The notes: generated by a model not told the origin, from the letters alone. Shown: positions 36,734-49,372, counted from the stretch's first letter. The stretch: 64,000 nt of DNA from Azonexus sp. (GCF_030824335.1 NZ_JAVBXX010000017.1:59699-123698); one strand, 5' to 3'. Numbers and translations: made by a program.

Positions 36734-38363
36734 CGTCGGGGCTGCTGGGTTCGGGGGAGTAAATGGCGTAACGGTTGCGGCCATTGGCTTTGGCACGGTA
36801 CATGGCAATGTCGGCAAAACGCAGGAGATCGGCACTGCCGATTTGCCACCCGTCTTCCCCTTCGGCAATCGCCAATCCGATGGAGACGCCAATCGAAACC
36901 ATGTGACCGGCTACATGGAATGGAGTTCCCAGCGCCGCGATGCATTTTTCAGCAACGCGCTCCCCGGCGCTCAGCGGTACATCGGTATCGGCCAGGCAAA
37001 TCAGGAATTCGTCGCCGCCTAGCCGGGCGACGGTGTCCACATCGCGCACATTGTTCCGGAGGCGGTGGGCGACCTCAATCAGCAATTTGTCGCCAATATC
37101 GTGCCCGTAGGTGTCGTTGATTGGTTTGAAGCCATCCAGGTCGAGAAAGAGCAGGGCCAGGCCTGCGCCGTGTCGCTTGATGCATGCCAGTTCGTGTTCC
37201 AGGTAATCGTTGATTGCCAGGCGGTTGGGTAACTGGGTCAACGCATCGCGATGGGCCATTTCGGCCAGTGAGCGCTCTTGTTCCTGCAGTTTTTGTTGCA
37301 GATGATTGAAGCTGTCCGCCACGCGGGTAACTTCATCGTTGCGCCTGAGTTTCACTGGTTGCATCGGGCGCGTGCCCTCGGCCATACCACGCAACTCATC
37401 GGCCAGTTTTTCCAACGGGCGCAGCAGGCGGTTCAAGGCGAGCAGCAGCAAGGCGATGATCGGGAAGGCGAGCAGTGCAGTGACCAGCCAGGTATTGGTC
37501 AGTGTGTTACGTACCGGTTCAAAAGCATCGCGTGCTGGTTGACGGGCCAGCAGGCGCCAGTTGGCTGGCGGCACTTCAACAATTGCGGCGAGTTCTTCTT
37601 CGCCATGGGCGTTGCGGATTGTGCGAATGCCGGGTTCGTCGCCCAGTGCGGCATCGATCAGCGGGTCGCTGCCCGCTGCCGGAAGCTCCTTGGCGGCTTC
37701 ATGCAGATTGCTGCCCAACACGAAAAGCCGGGATTGAGGGGCGATCAGTTGGTAGCTGCCATTGCTGCCAGGTTGCGCATCGATGATCTGGTCGAGAAAG
37801 CCCGGCGTGGTCAACGGTGTGACGCCAGCCAGAATACCCAGGAGGCGCTGCCGCTGGTCAAAAATTGGTACGGCAATGACCAGTGCGGCTTGCCCTGTGG
37901 CCCGGGCAATGAGAGGTTTGCTGATGAATGGCTTGCCAGAGCTTTTCACACCGATGAACCAGTCCCTGTCGGTGAAGGACTTGGGGCGTGTGGCCAGACG
38001 CGGCGTGTCAGCCAGCGTCGGGCCGCCATCCGGCGGGATGATCATCAAGCCGGTCGGGAATAGCGTGTGGATGGCGCGGCGGTCATCGAGCCAGATTTGT
38101 AATGCGGCGCTGTCGCTCAATAATTCGATCGGGATGTTGCCAGCGACCCGTTTCAGGCTGTCCAGACGCAAGGTCAGCTTGCCACTGATTTCCCGACTGA
38201 TGTAAGTGGCAGCAGCGAGTTGCTGGCCAGACAGCATGGCCTGCATCTCCTTGTGCAGGATGCTGCTGACGACCAGCGATACGCCAACGATGCCGGCCAG
38301 GAACAACAGGCCGGCAACCAGGGCGATGCGGGTTTTCAGACTGCTGCCCAGCGATGGCTTCAT
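36726..38363 (-). CDS. membrane diguanylate cyclase (dCache-HAMP-GGDEF)
   Basis: 545 residues. Membrane helices lie at residues 11-34 and ~291-311, bracketing a periplasmic sensing domain of Cache type ([39 protein letters not shown]). HAMP (~312-365) follows, then a GGDEF domain with active site GGDEF (449-453) and I-site RDVD (440-443) exactly five residues before it. It should synthesise c-di-GMP from 2 GTP, with feedback inhibition. Its 3' end overlaps the hemF start by 8 bp, so hemF could be translated from the same transcript. Confidence 0.93.
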   Translation of the reverse strand: MKPSLGSSLKTRIALVAGLLFLAGIVGVSLVVSSILHKEMQAMLSGQQLAAATYISREISGKLTLRLDSLKRVAGNIPIELLSDSAALQIWLDDRRAIHTLFPTGLMIIPPDGGPTLADTPRLATRPKSFTDRDWFIGVKSSGKPFISKPLIARATGQAALVIAVPIFDQRQRLLGILAGVTPLTTPGFLDQIIDAQPGSNGSYQLIAPQSRLFVLGSNLHEAAKELPAAGSDPLIDAALGDEPGIRTIRNAHGEEELAAIVEVPPANWRLLARQPARDAFEPVRNTLTNTWLVTALLAFPIIALLLLALNRLLRPLEKLADELRGMAEGTRPMQPVKLRRNDEVTRVADSFNHLQQKLQEQERSLAEMAHRDALTQLPNRLAINDYLEHELACIKRHGAGLALLFLDLDGFKPINDTYGHDIGDKLLIEVAHRLRNNVRDVDTVARLGGDEFLICLADTDVPLSAGERVAEKCIAALGTPFHVAGHMVSIGVSIGLAIAEGEDGWQIGSADLLRFADIAMYRAKANGRNRYAIYSPEPSSPDDV

Positions 38364-38393
38364 CGTTCGCTCACCAGTCGGGTTGACTACTGG

Positions 38394-39671
38394 TCAGCGG
38401 GTGATTGCGCGGTGACCGATATCCTTGCGGTATTGCATGCCGTCCCAGCCGATCTGGACGGCGGCTTCGTAAGCGGCTTTCTGGGCCAGTTTGACGTTCT
38501 CACCGAGGGCGGTTACGCACAGGACGCGACCGCCGGCGGTGATGACATGCTCACCTTGCAGCGCAGTGCCGGCATGGAAGACATGGGCGTCTTCACCGAA
38601 GCTGTTGGCTGGCGGCAGACCGTAGATCACGTCGCCCTTTTTCGGAGTATCCGGATAATTGGCCGCTGCCAGCACGACGCCCAGTGCGACACGGCGGTCC
38701 CATTCGGCTTCGATCTGATCGAGCTTGCCGTCAATGCCGTGTTCCAGCAGATTGACGAAGTCGGACTTCAGGCGCATCAGGATCGGCTGGGTTTCCGGGT
38801 CGCCCATGCGACAGTTGAATTCCAGCGTCTTGACCGAGCCATCCTTGCCGATCATCAGGCCGGCGTAGAGAAAGCCGGAGAACGGGATGCCGTCGGCAGC
38901 CATGCCGCGTACCGTCGGCAGGATGATTTCACGCATGGCCTTGGCATGGATTTCCGGCGTTACGCACGGGGCCGGGGAGTAGGCGCCCATGCCGCCGGTG
39001 TTCGGTCCGGTATCGCCGTCGCCGATGCGCTTGTGGTCCTGGCTGGAGGCCAGGGCAAGCACGTTCTTGCCATCGACCATGACGATGAAGCTGGCTTCTT
39101 CGCCATCGAGGAATTCTTCGATGACGACGCGGGCGCCGGCATCGCCCAGCTTGTTGCCGGACAGCATGTCGTCAATCGCGCCGTGCGCTTCTTCGAGGCT
39201 CATCGCCACGACAACGCCCTTGCCAGCGGCCAGACCATCAGCCTTGATGACGATGGGGGCACCCTTTTCGTCAATGTAGGCGTGTGCTGCGGTCGACTCG
39301 GTAAAAGTCGCAAATTCCGCCGTCGGAATGTTGTGCCGGGCCATGAAGCGCTTGGCGAAATCCTTCGATGATTCGAGCTGGGCGGCTTCCTTGGTCGGGC
39401 CAAAGATCTTCAGGCCACGGGCCCGGAAAATATTGACGATACCGGCTGCTAATGGCGCTTCCGGGCCGACGACGGTCAGATAAACATTGTTTTGTTCGGC
39501 GAAATCCGCCAGTGCTGCCGGATCGGTGATGTTGACGTTTTCCAACTCGTGTTCACGCGCCGTGCCGGCATTGCCGGGGGCGACGAAAACTTTCTGCATG
39601 CCGGGGGTTTTGGCCAGACGCCAGGCCATGGCGTGCTCACGGCCGCCGGAACCGATTACCAGTAGTTTCAT
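38394..39671 (-). CDS. purD: phosphoribosylamine-glycine ligase
   Basis: 425 residues (E. coli 429). An ATP-grasp enzyme that joins glycine to phosphoribosylamine in purine synthesis. VIGSGGREHAMAWRLAKTP, PEAPLAAGI, AAGKGVVVA, EEFLDGEEASFIVMVDG, and FNCRMGDPETQ are characteristic. It lies 132 bp downstream of purH on the same strand, and the intervening DNA is strongly palindromic. Confidence 0.98.
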   Translation of the reverse strand: MKLLVIGSGGREHAMAWRLAKTPGMQKVFVAPGNAGTAREHELENVNITDPAALADFAEQNNVYLTVVGPEAPLAAGIVNIFRARGLKIFGPTKEAAQLESSKDFAKRFMARHNIPTAEFATFTESTAAHAYIDEKGAPIVIKADGLAAGKGVVVAMSLEEAHGAIDDMLSGNKLGDAGARVVIEEFLDGEEASFIVMVDGKNVLALASSQDHKRIGDGDTGPNTGGMGAYSPAPCVTPEIHAKAMREIILPTVRGMAADGIPFSGFLYAGLMIGKDGSVKTLEFNCRMGDPETQPILMRLKSDFVNLLEHGIDGKLDQIEAEWDRRVALGVVLAAANYPDTPKKGDVIYGLPPANSFGEDAHVFHAGTALQGEHVITAGGRVLCVTALGENVKLAQKAAYEAAVQIGWDGMQYRKDIGHRAITR

Positions 39672-39699
39672 GGGGAGTTTCCTTATTGTTTCCGAGGCT

Positions 39700-39806
39700 T
39701 GATTTCGCGCACGGCAAAGCCGTGACGCGAAGAATAGCCGCAGACAGTGCTTTTAGCACGGCCAGGCGAAGTCGACAAAGTCACGGCGCAGCCGGGCGCG
39801 AAATCA
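39700..39806. repeat. purH-purD palindromic interval with 11-bp terminal inverted repeats
   Basis: TGATTTCGCGC at 39700-39710 is the exact reverse complement of GCGCGAAATCA at 39796-39806, the latter overlapping the purH stop. Inside are a 12-bp hairpin with one bulge (TTCGCGCACGGC/GCCGTG-A-CGCGAA, 39704-39731) and a GTGC-TTTTA-GCAC hairpin (39747-39759). The 107-bp unit looks like a MITE or REP-type element, or a structured operon-internal RNA. Confidence 0.65.
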
Positions 39807-41396
39807 GTGGCGGAAGTGGCGGGCGCCGGTGAACACCATCGCGATGCCGTGTTCATCAGCCGCCGCAATGACTTCCTCGTCGCGCATCGAGCCGCCCGGC
39901 TGGATGACGGCAACGGCGCCGGCTTCGGCCAGCACGTCGAGGCCGTCACGGAACGGGAAGAAGGCGTCGGAAGCGACGACCGAGCCCTTCAGTGGCAGGC
40001 CGGCGTTCTGCGCCTTGATGCTGGCGATCTTGGTCGAATCGACGCGGCTCATTTGGCCGGCGCCGACGCCCAAGGTCATGCCGCCACCGCAGAAGACGAT
40101 GGCGTTGGACTTGACGAACTTGGCGACGCGCTCGGCGAAGAGCAGGTCTTCGATCTGCTGGGCAGTCGGCTGCACCTTGGTGACCACCTTCAGGCCGGAA
40201 GCCTGGGCGGTGAAATCGTCGGCCGTCTGGACCAGCAGGCCGCCGCCGACACGCTTCAGTTCGAGCTTGTTCAAGTCCTTGCCGAGCGGTACGACCAGCA
40301 CGCGCAGGTTGGCCTTGGCGGCCAGCGCAGCCTTGGCTTCGGCGGTGAAGGACGGGGCGATCAGCACTTCGACGAAGTGCTTGCGCTCGTTCATCGCGTT
40401 GACCACGTCGATGCCGACTTCACCGTTGAAGGCGATGATGCCGCCGAAGGCCGAGGTCGAATCGGTCTTGAAGGCCTTTTCGTAGGCGCCGAGCAGGCTG
40501 CCGTCGATGGCAACACCGCACGGATTGGCGTGTTTGATGATGACGCAGGCTGGGACATCGAAAGCCTTGACGCATTCCCAGGCCGCATCGGAGTCGGCGA
40601 TGTTGTTGTACGACAGTTCCTTGCCCTGCAACTGCGTGTAGGCGGCGATGCTGCCCGGCAGCGGCGTGGTGTCGCGGTAGAAAGCGGCTTGCTGATGCGA
40701 GTTTTCACCGTAGCGCAGGATTTCGGTACGGTCGAAGGCCAGTTGCAACTTGGCCGGGAAGACGGACGGCTGCGGCGCGGCTTCTGCCGGCTTGCTTTCC
40801 GCACCTTCGTCGAGGCCGGTCAGCCAGTTGGCGATCATGCTGTCGTAGCGGGCGGTATGCGTGAACGCCTTCTTGGCCAGGCCGAAGCGGGTTGCCAGGT
40901 GCAGCGCGCCAGCGTTGGCCTTCATCTCGGCGAGGATGCCAGCGTAGTCTTCCGGATCGGTGACGATGGCAACGCCGTTGTAGTTCTTGGCCGACGAACG
41001 GACCATGGCCGGGCCGCCGATGTCGATGTTCTCGATGGCGTCTTCCAGCGTCACGCCGGCCTTGGCGATGGTTGCGGCAAACGGATAGAGGTTCACGCAG
41101 ACCAGATCGATGGTCGGGATGCCGTGCGCTTCGATGGTCGCCAGATGTTCCGGCAGGTCGCGGCGGGCCAGGATGCCGCCGTGCACCTTCGGGTGCAGCG
41201 TCTTGACGCGACCGTCGAGCATTTCCGGGAAGCCGGTGTAATCGCCGATCTCGGTGACGGTCAACCCGGCGTCACGCAGCATTTTCGCGGTACCGCCGGT
41301 GGACAGCAGCTTGACGCCCTGGGCTGCCAGGCCTTGGGCGAATTCGAGTACACCCGTCTTGTCGGAGACGGAAATCAGGGCTTGTTTGATGGTCAT
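39804..41396 (-). CDS. purH: bifunctional AICAR transformylase / IMP cyclohydrolase
   Basis: 530 residues, the usual size. The N-terminal MGS-like IMP cyclohydrolase domain ([35 protein letters not shown]) and C-terminal transformylase domain ([51 protein letters not shown]) perform the last two steps of IMP synthesis. It follows fis by 6 bp and belongs to the dusB-fis-purH-purD run typical of this bacterial group. Confidence 0.98.
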   Translation of the reverse strand: MTIKQALISVSDKTGVLEFAQGLAAQGVKLLSTGGTAKMLRDAGLTVTEIGDYTGFPEMLDGRVKTLHPKVHGGILARRDLPEHLATIEAHGIPTIDLVCVNLYPFAATIAKAGVTLEDAIENIDIGGPAMVRSSAKNYNGVAIVTDPEDYAGILAEMKANAGALHLATRFGLAKKAFTHTARYDSMIANWLTGLDEGAESKPAEAAPQPSVFPAKLQLAFDRTEILRYGENSHQQAAFYRDTTPLPGSIAAYTQLQGKELSYNNIADSDAAWECVKAFDVPACVIIKHANPCGVAIDGSLLGAYEKAFKTDSTSAFGGIIAFNGEVGIDVVNAMNERKHFVEVLIAPSFTAEAKAALAAKANLRVLVVPLGKDLNKLELKRVGGGLLVQTADDFTAQASGLKVVTKVQPTAQQIEDLLFAERVAKFVKSNAIVFCGGGMTLGVGAGQMSRVDSTKIASIKAQNAGLPLKGSVVASDAFFPFRDGLDVLAEAGAVAVIQPGGSMRDEEVIAAADEHGIAMVFTGARHFRH

Positions 41397-41402
41397 GGCG
41401 AT

Positions 41403-41636
41403 TTACAGAAGTTGATGTTCGGTGAGTTTCTTGCGCAGCGTATTGCGGTTGATGCCCAGCATCTCCGCGGCCAGCGTCTGGTTGGTGCCGGCCTTGGCCA
41501 GGACCACTTCAAGCATCGGTTTCTCGACGCTTTTTAGGACCATATCGTAGATGGCGGCTGGTTTTTCGCCGTCCAGGTCCCGGAAATACTGCTCCAGTGC
41601 GTTGACCACGCACCGCCCCAAATCATGTTGGCTCAT
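41403..41636 (-). CDS. fis: Fis DNA-binding protein
   Basis: 77 residues from ATG 41636 (MSQHDLGRCVVNALEQYFRDL); the frame is open upstream inside dusB. The C-terminal helix-turn-helix (TLAAEMLGINRNTLRKKLTEH) is the canonical Fis/NtrC-type recognition motif. Fis bends DNA and regulates rRNA and recombination. It is shorter than enteric Fis (98 residues), as usual in betaproteobacteria. Its start overlaps the dusB stop by 4 bp, keeping the ancient dusB-fis link. Confidence 0.96.
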   Translation of the reverse strand: MSQHDLGRCVVNALEQYFRDLDGEKPAAIYDMVLKSVEKPMLEVVLAKAGTNQTLAAEMLGINRNTLRKKLTEHQLL

Positions 41637-42646
41637 GCTGCCAACGCCTCCTCTGTGTATTTTAAGTGTCGATGCTCTTCCGCCAGTCGGAGGAAGAAAT
41701 CGTTCACTGCCTGCATCTGTTGTTCGATGCTGGGCAGGACGTTCATTTCCTTGCGGAAGGCCGCCGAGCCAACCAATCCCTTGGTGTACCAAGAGATGTG
41801 TTTGCGGGCGACCTTGAACCCCGTTTCCGGGCCGTAGAAATCGTAGAGGTCAGCCAGGTGCGCCTTGAGGATCGCGTGGATCTCGCTGACTTCGGCCGGC
41901 GGCAGGTGCTCGCCGGTCTTGAGAAAATATTCGATCTCGCGGAACAGCCAGGGACGGCCCTGAGCGGCGCGACCGATCATGATGCCGTCGGCACCGGTGA
42001 CGTCGAGCACGTGCTTGGCTTTTTCCGGCGTCGTGATGTCGCCGTTGGCGATCACCGGGATTTTGATCAGTGTTTTCACCATCGCAATGGTGTCGTACTC
42101 GGCCTCGCCGGTGTATTGCTGGCAGCGCGTCCGGCCGTGGATGGCGACGGCGCGCACGCCGGCGGATTCGGCAATGCGGGCGATGGTCGGTGCGTTCTTG
42201 TTGGCCAGGTTCCAGCCGGTACGGAATTTTAGCGTGACCGGGGTATCCGGCACGGCGGCAACCACCGCGTCGAGAATGCGGCCGACCAGGGTTTCGTCCT
42301 GCATCAGCGCCGAGCCGGCCATCACGTTGCAGATTTTCTTGGCCGGGCAGCCCATGTTGATGTCGATGATCTGCGCACCGTTGGCGACATTATGCTGCGC
42401 CGCCTGCGCCATCATCGCCGGGTCGGAGCCGGCGATCTGCACCGAGATCGGCTCGACTTCGCCGTCGTGATTGGCCCGCCGGATGGTCTTGGCGCTGCCA
42501 TAGAGCAGCGAGTTCGACGTGACCATTTCGGACACGGCCAGCCCGGCCCCCATTTTCTTGCACAACTGGCGAAATGGGCGATCAGTCACCCCGGCCATGG
42601 GCGCGACGAACAGATTGTTGCGAAGCTGAAAACCGACGAATTCCAT
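41633..42646 (-). CDS. dusB: tRNA-dihydrouridine synthase B
   Basis: 337 residues from the ATG at 42646. A TTG two codons further upstream could also be used; neither has a clear ribosome site. FMN-binding TIM barrel: LFVAPMAGVTDRPFR, the catalytic Cys in NMGCPAKKI, VIANGDI and GADGIMIGRAAQG. It reduces uridine to dihydrouridine at U17 of tRNAs in E. coli. It is followed by fis with a 4-bp overlap. Confidence 0.97.
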   Translation of the reverse strand: MEFVGFQLRNNLFVAPMAGVTDRPFRQLCKKMGAGLAVSEMVTSNSLLYGSAKTIRRANHDGEVEPISVQIAGSDPAMMAQAAQHNVANGAQIIDINMGCPAKKICNVMAGSALMQDETLVGRILDAVVAAVPDTPVTLKFRTGWNLANKNAPTIARIAESAGVRAVAIHGRTRCQQYTGEAEYDTIAMVKTLIKIPVIANGDITTPEKAKHVLDVTGADGIMIGRAAQGRPWLFREIEYFLKTGEHLPPAEVSEIHAILKAHLADLYDFYGPETGFKVARKHISWYTKGLVGSAAFRKEMNVLPSIEQQMQAVNDFFLRLAEEHRHLKYTEEALAA

Positions 42647-42737
42647 GGGCAAAAAGGGGGCTTGGTAAGGCGGGGAAGCCGCGCATTTTACCCGAGTCGG
42701 CGCCTAAAAAATAGTCAAATGTTTCGTCGCTGGAAGT

Positions 42738-42763
42738 AAAAAGCACCGGCAAAAGCCGGCGCT
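42738..42763 (-). terminator. intrinsic terminator of gdhA
   Basis: On the minus strand, AGCGCCGGC-TTTT-GCCGGTGCT (42763-42742, one G-T pair) is followed by TTTTTA. It starts 18 bases after the gdhA stop codon. Confidence 0.82.
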
Positions 42764-42780
42764 TCGTGATACGAAATAAG

Positions 42781-44127
42781 TTAAATAACGCCTTGGGCCA
42801 GCATCGCATCCGCGACCTTGACGAAGCCGGCGATGTTTGCCCCATTGACGTAACTGACCTTGCCGTCGGCTTGCTGGCCATACTGCACGCAGGCATCGTG
42901 GATACCCTTCATGATGCCAAACAGGCGGGCGTCGACCTCTTCGCGAGGCCAGGAAAGGCGCATCGCGTTTTGACTCATTTCCAGCCCGGAAGTGGCGACG
43001 CCGCCGGCATTGCTCGCTTTGCCTGGCGCGTAGAGCACGCCGGCCTTTTCAAAGACGCTGACAGCACCGGCGGTCGACGGCATGTTGGCGCCTTCGGCGA
43101 CGCAGGTGACGCCGTTTTTGACCAGGGTGGCGGCGTCGTTTTCGTCCAGTTCATTCTGCGTGGCGCAGGGCAGAGCGATGTCGACCGGGATGTGCCAGGG
43201 ACGAACGCCTGGTATGAATTGCGTGCCGGCGACTCGTCTGGCGTATTCGTCGACGCGGCCGTAGAGATGGTTTTTGACTTCCATCAGCTCAGCCAGTTTT
43301 TCCGGCGAGAAGCCGGCTTCATCGACCACCGTGCCGCTCGAGTCGGAAACGGTAACCACTTTGGCGCCAAGTTGCATGGCCTTCTCGATCGCGTATTGAG
43401 CAACATTGCCCGAGCCGGAGACGGAAACCCGCAGGCCATCGAAGGACTTGCCGGCGCGCTTCAGCATTTCGTCAGCAAAATATACGGTGCCGTAACCGGT
43501 GGCTTCCGGGCGAATCAGCGAGCCGCCGAACGCCAGGCCCTTGCCGGTAAACACGCAGTCGGCGCGGTTGGATAGTTTTTTCATCATGCCGGCCATGAAG
43601 CCGACCTCACGACCGCCGACGCCGATATCCCCTGCCGGCACGTCGGTATCCGAACCGATGTGGCGGAACAATTCGCTGACGAAGGCTTGGCAGAAACGCA
43701 TCACTTCACCCGGGCTGCGCCCCTTCGGATCGAAATCGGAACCACCTTTGCCGCCGCCCATCGGGAGTGTGGTCAGCGCGTTTTTGAACGTCTGCTCGAA
43801 GGCCAGGAACTTCAGAATGGAGAGATTGACCGACGGGTGGAAGCGGATGCCGCCCTTGTACGGACCGATGGCCGAACTGTGCTGGATACGGTAGCCGCGA
43901 TTGACCCTCACTTCGCCGTGGTCATCGACCCAGGCAATACGGAACATGATCACCCGCTCGGGTTCGATCAGGCGATCAAGCAGGCCGTGTTCGGCGTATT
44001 TTGGGTGGGCTGAAATGAACGGCCACAGGCTTTCAATGACCTCGGTGACGGCTTGCAGAAACTCCGCTTGACCCGGATTGCGTTCGGCGACGTAAGCGAG
44101 GAATTCTTCCAGATTTTTGTATTTCAC
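42781..44127 (-). CDS. gdhA: NADP-specific glutamate dehydrogenase
   Basis: 448 residues (E. coli 447) starting at GTG with GGAGAAAGTCC upstream. It aminates 2-oxoglutarate to glutamate. The catalytic Lys lies in TTLPMGGGKGGSDFDPKG; the Rossmann domain carries VSGSGNVAQYA. It is a single gene with its own terminator. Confidence 0.98.
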   Translation of the reverse strand: MKYKNLEEFLAYVAERNPGQAEFLQAVTEVIESLWPFISAHPKYAEHGLLDRLIEPERVIMFRIAWVDDHGEVRVNRGYRIQHSSAIGPYKGGIRFHPSVNLSILKFLAFEQTFKNALTTLPMGGGKGGSDFDPKGRSPGEVMRFCQAFVSELFRHIGSDTDVPAGDIGVGGREVGFMAGMMKKLSNRADCVFTGKGLAFGGSLIRPEATGYGTVYFADEMLKRAGKSFDGLRVSVSGSGNVAQYAIEKAMQLGAKVVTVSDSSGTVVDEAGFSPEKLAELMEVKNHLYGRVDEYARRVAGTQFIPGVRPWHIPVDIALPCATQNELDENDAATLVKNGVTCVAEGANMPSTAGAVSVFEKAGVLYAPGKASNAGGVATSGLEMSQNAMRLSWPREEVDARLFGIMKGIHDACVQYGQQADGKVSYVNGANIAGFVKVADAMLAQGVI

Positions 44128-44236
44128 GGACTTTCTCCAAGGTGCGCACTAAAAGTGGGCATTTTGCCGCGAAAATGAAATTCGTGCACCGCAATGGTGC
44201 GTCTGTGGTGTTTTTTGGTGTTGGATCAAGCGGCCA

Positions 44237-45118
44237 TCAAAAAATGAAAGCCAGTGAAAGTGCTCCGGCAAACAGCAATTGATGACCGGCTGTGCGCGCA
44301 AGAATGCTGTTGAAAAGCACGCCGGGGAGGGTTTTCCGGAAGCTGTTTATCAGTTGCCAGGCCAGTGGCAAGATCAGCAAGGGCAGCAAGATGAAACCGC
44401 CAAGAGGGGTTAGCAAGTGAAGTAGCGGTAGCAGGGCGTAGGGGAGCAGCATCTCGCTGCGGAATATCCGCTGCATGGCCGGACGGCCGAGGCGAACGGC
44501 CAGCGTGTTCTTGCCATTTTTGGCGTCGCCGTCGAGGTCGCGATAGTTATTGACACTGATCACAGCGGCAGCGTGCAAGCCGACCAGGGCGCCGGCCAGC
44601 AAGGCGGTTGGTGTCAGAGCTAAGGTTTGCAGGTAATAGCTGCCGCCGACGGCGACCAGGCCGAAGAACAGAAAAACAAAGCATTCGCCCAGTGGACCGT
44701 AAGCAATCGGCCGGCTGCCCCCGGTGTAGGCCCAGCCGGCGCCGAGTGAGGCGAGACCGATGACGACAATCGGCCAGCCGCCGTGCCAGACCAGGTAGAT
44801 GCCACAGATGAATGCTAATGCAAAGGCTAGCCAGGCCCCGGCTTGAACCCGCACCGGGGTTAGCCAGCCCTCGGCCGTAGCGCGTTTCGGGCCGAGTCGT
44901 TCCGGGGTGTCCGTACCACGCAGGAAGTCACCGACATCGTTGAACAAATTGGTGCCGATCTGGATGAAAATCGCCCCGAATGCGGCAGCGAGCAGCGGCA
45001 ACCACAACACCAGTCCGCTATCGTGCCAGGCGATGGCGGTGCCGACGAGCACCGGCGACAAGGAGACCGGCAGGGTTTTTGGCCGGATGGCGAGGAACCA
45101 GGCAGTGCTTGTCTTCAT
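44237..45118 (-). CDS. menA: MenA-type 1,4-dihydroxy-2-naphthoate polyprenyltransferase
   Basis: 293 residues with eight to nine membrane helices. The two Asp-rich prenyl-diphosphate motifs are NLFNDVGDFLRGTD and NNYRDLDGDAKNGKNTLAVRLG, the latter a hallmark of MenA rather than UbiA. It would attach the isoprenoid tail to DHNA in menaquinone synthesis, at the inner membrane. No other men gene lies in the window, and ubiH (ubiquinone) is immediately upstream, so the quinone head group it uses is uncertain. It lies 66 bp after the ubiH stop in the same direction. Confidence 0.82.
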   Translation of the reverse strand: MKTSTAWFLAIRPKTLPVSLSPVLVGTAIAWHDSGLVLWLPLLAAAFGAIFIQIGTNLFNDVGDFLRGTDTPERLGPKRATAEGWLTPVRVQAGAWLAFALAFICGIYLVWHGGWPIVVIGLASLGAGWAYTGGSRPIAYGPLGECFVFLFFGLVAVGGSYYLQTLALTPTALLAGALVGLHAAAVISVNNYRDLDGDAKNGKNTLAVRLGRPAMQRIFRSEMLLPYALLPLLHLLTPLGGFILLPLLILPLAWQLINSFRKTLPGVLFNSILARTAGHQLLFAGALSLAFIF

Positions 45119-45184
45119 GCAGCCTCGCTCGGCGGGAAATGAGGCGAGCTTATCAGCAAGGTTTGACTAAATCCGTGAGTCGGA

Positions 45185-46331
45185 TCAAGGCCAGGCACGA
45201 GCGCCCCAGATCATGCGTTTGGCGACGAAGTGGCGGGCTGGCGGAAAAACGTCGAGCGCCAGCAGGCCGAAGCCGCGCGCCAGTTTGAGCGGGCCGCAGT
45301 CGTTGGAGAAAGCACGGACGATCTTGTCGGTGAAGAAGGCGCCTGCGCGTCGGTCGAGTTGGCGGGCGCGGACGTACTTTTCCAGGCTGTCGCGGTCGAC
45401 GCCGTTTTTGAGCAAAATTTCCGCCAGTTGCCAGGCATCGCGCAGGCCGAGGTTGAAACCCTGGCCGGATACCGGGTGCAGTGTTTGCGCAGTGTTGCCG
45501 ATCCAGACTTCGTTGCCCTTGTGCAGCGTGTCGCGCATGCGTAGTGCCAGCGGGAAGCGGCTGCGGCGGCCCGGTTTGGCGAAGCTCATACGGTTGCCAA
45601 ACTGGATTTGCAGCGCGGTAATGAAGGCGTCGTCGTCGAGTGCCATGACCGCGTCGGCTTTTGCTGGTGGCAGCGTGAATACGATGGAGAACTCATCGCC
45701 AAGCGGCAGCAGCGCCAGCGGGCCGTCCGGCGTGAACCGTTCCCAGGCGCGCCGGCCGTGTCCCGGTGTTGGCGTGATTTCGCAGATCACCGCGTGCTGG
45801 GCGTAATCGCTGACCTTGACTTCAGGGTCGTCGGCCGGCGTGCCTTCGGCGTGTACCAAGAGCTTGCAGCGGATGCGGCGCAGCGTGCCGGCATGGCGCA
45901 GGGCGACGGTGACGCCGCTGGCATCCGCCGTGGTGTCGAGGATTTCGGTTTCGGCGAGCAGTGCACCGTCAGTCAGTCGGGCAGCCAGCGCAGCTGCGAG
46001 ATCGCGGTAGCGGACGACGTAGCCGAGCGCCGGCAGTTTGTAGTCGGTGCGGTCGATCAGCGTGCGGCCGAAGCCGTCCTTCTGCGACACGTGGATGGTT
46101 TCGATCGGCGTTGCTGCCCGTGTCGGCCAGCCTTCAATCTGTTCGAGCAGTTCACGGGCGCCGTGCGACAGCGCCAGTGCGCGCGGGTCGGCCTGCAGCG
46201 CCTGTTGCGGTCGACGGTCGATCAGCAGCGATTTCTGGCCGCCGGCGGCGAGCGCCAAGTGCAGCGTCATGCCGACCGGGCCGGCGCCGATGATCAGGAT
46301 GTCGGTCTGTTCGATGCTCGCTTGTGCACAT

Positions 46332-46339
<8 letters not shown>
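45185..46339 (-). CDS. ubiH: UbiH/UbiF/VisC-family FAD-dependent ubiquinone hydroxylase
   Basis: 384 residues. FAD-binding GxGxxG at the N-terminus (IIGAGPVGMTLHLALAAGG), RALALSHGARELLEQI, the GNTAQTLHPVSGQGFNLGLRD motif and a C-terminal helix. The middle motif, usually ADGxxS, reads HAEGTPADD, a mild divergence. Family members hydroxylate the ubiquinone ring. The order pepP-ubiH, with an 8-bp overlap, is the same as in E. coli, which supports UbiH over UbiF or UbiI. Confidence 0.87.
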
Positions 46340-48337
<1,998 letters not shown>

Positions 48338-49351
48338 TTAGCGGCGGTAGCCGATCTGCTCGGTATTGCCCTCGAGCTTGTCGAGCAGGTTGAGCAGCGG
48401 TTTGAGCGGGATGTAGCGGCTGGCCGTCTTGCGCGCGTAGTTCATGAAGCGCGGCAGGTCTTCGCTGTATTTTTCCTTGCCGTCGCGGTACTTGAGGCGA
48501 CAGAAGATGCCGAGTACCTTGAGGTGGCGTTGCAGGCCCATCAGCTCGTAGTCGCGCCAGAAGTCGCCGAAGTCGGTGCGTACCGGCAGGCCGGCGGCAC
48601 GGGCTTTTTCCCAGTAGCGGACGACCCAGTCGATTTCCTGTTCTTCTTCCCAGGAGATGAAGGCGTCGCGGAACAGCGAGACGACGTCGTAGGTGATCGG
48701 GCCGTAGACCGCGTCCTGGAAGTCGATGATGCCCGGCGTCAGCGTTTCGGCGCTTTCGACGACCATCAGGTTGCGCGGCATGAAGTCGCGGTGGACGAAG
48801 ACCTTGGGCTGGTTGAGCGCCGAGTTGATCAGGAACTTGAAGGTCCGGTCGAGCATCAGCAACTCGTTGGCGTCGAGCTGGACGCCGAGGTGGCGGCCGA
48901 CGAACCATTCCGGGAAGAGGTCGAGTTCGCGGCGCAGCAGGGGTGCATCGTAGGGCGGCAACGTGGCCGCCGTTGACGACAACTGCCATTTGACGAGGAC
49001 GTCGAGCACCGGGCGGATCAGCGTATCGGCCAGCGACAGGTCGGCGTTGAGCGCGTCGAGGTAACCGATGCGGCCGAGGTCGGTGAGTACCAGGAAACCG
49101 TTTTCCAGGTCCTGGTCGAGGATGCGCGGTGCCGCCAGGTCGGCCTTGGCGAGCAGGCCGGCTACCTTGATGAAGGGCTTGCAATCTTCCTTCTCAGGCG
49201 GTGCGTCCATCAGGATGCGCGTGCTGCCGTCCGGCCAGGTCAGACGGAAGTAACGGCGAAAGCTGGCATCGGCTGAGGCCGGTGCGAGGGTGACGGATTG
49301 GTTCGGGAAGCGACTGGCAACCCAGTCGGTAACAAGTTGATCGCGCGACAT
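48338..49351 (-). CDS. amgK: N-acetylmuramate/N-acetylglucosamine anomeric kinase
   Basis: 337 residues. Aminoglycoside-phosphotransferase-like kinase with VHRDFMPRNLMVV (catalytic HxDxxxxN) and GIIDFQDAVYGP (metal-binding DFQ). It phosphorylates MurNAc and GlcNAc at C1 in the recycling path, feeding murU immediately downstream. It is divergent from lptD (87 bp), as in many beta- and gammaproteobacteria. Confidence 0.95.
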   Translation of the reverse strand: MSRDQLVTDWVASRFPNQSVTLAPASADASFRRYFRLTWPDGSTRILMDAPPEKEDCKPFIKVAGLLAKADLAAPRILDQDLENGFLVLTDLGRIGYLDALNADLSLADTLIRPVLDVLVKWQLSSTAATLPPYDAPLLRRELDLFPEWFVGRHLGVQLDANELLMLDRTFKFLINSALNQPKVFVHRDFMPRNLMVVESAETLTPGIIDFQDAVYGPITYDVVSLFRDAFISWEEEQEIDWVVRYWEKARAAGLPVRTDFGDFWRDYELMGLQRHLKVLGIFCRLKYRDGKEKYSEDLPRFMNYARKTASRYIPLKPLLNLLDKLEGNTEQIGYRR

Positions 49352-49372
49352 CGAGTAGGGGAAGGTTCGTTG

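Noticed and set aside
39747..41537. Long open frame (596 codons) on the plus strand opposite purH
   Set aside because: purH on the minus strand has full family similarity and correct motifs. The mirror frame is a GC-rich artefact with no recognisable domain.
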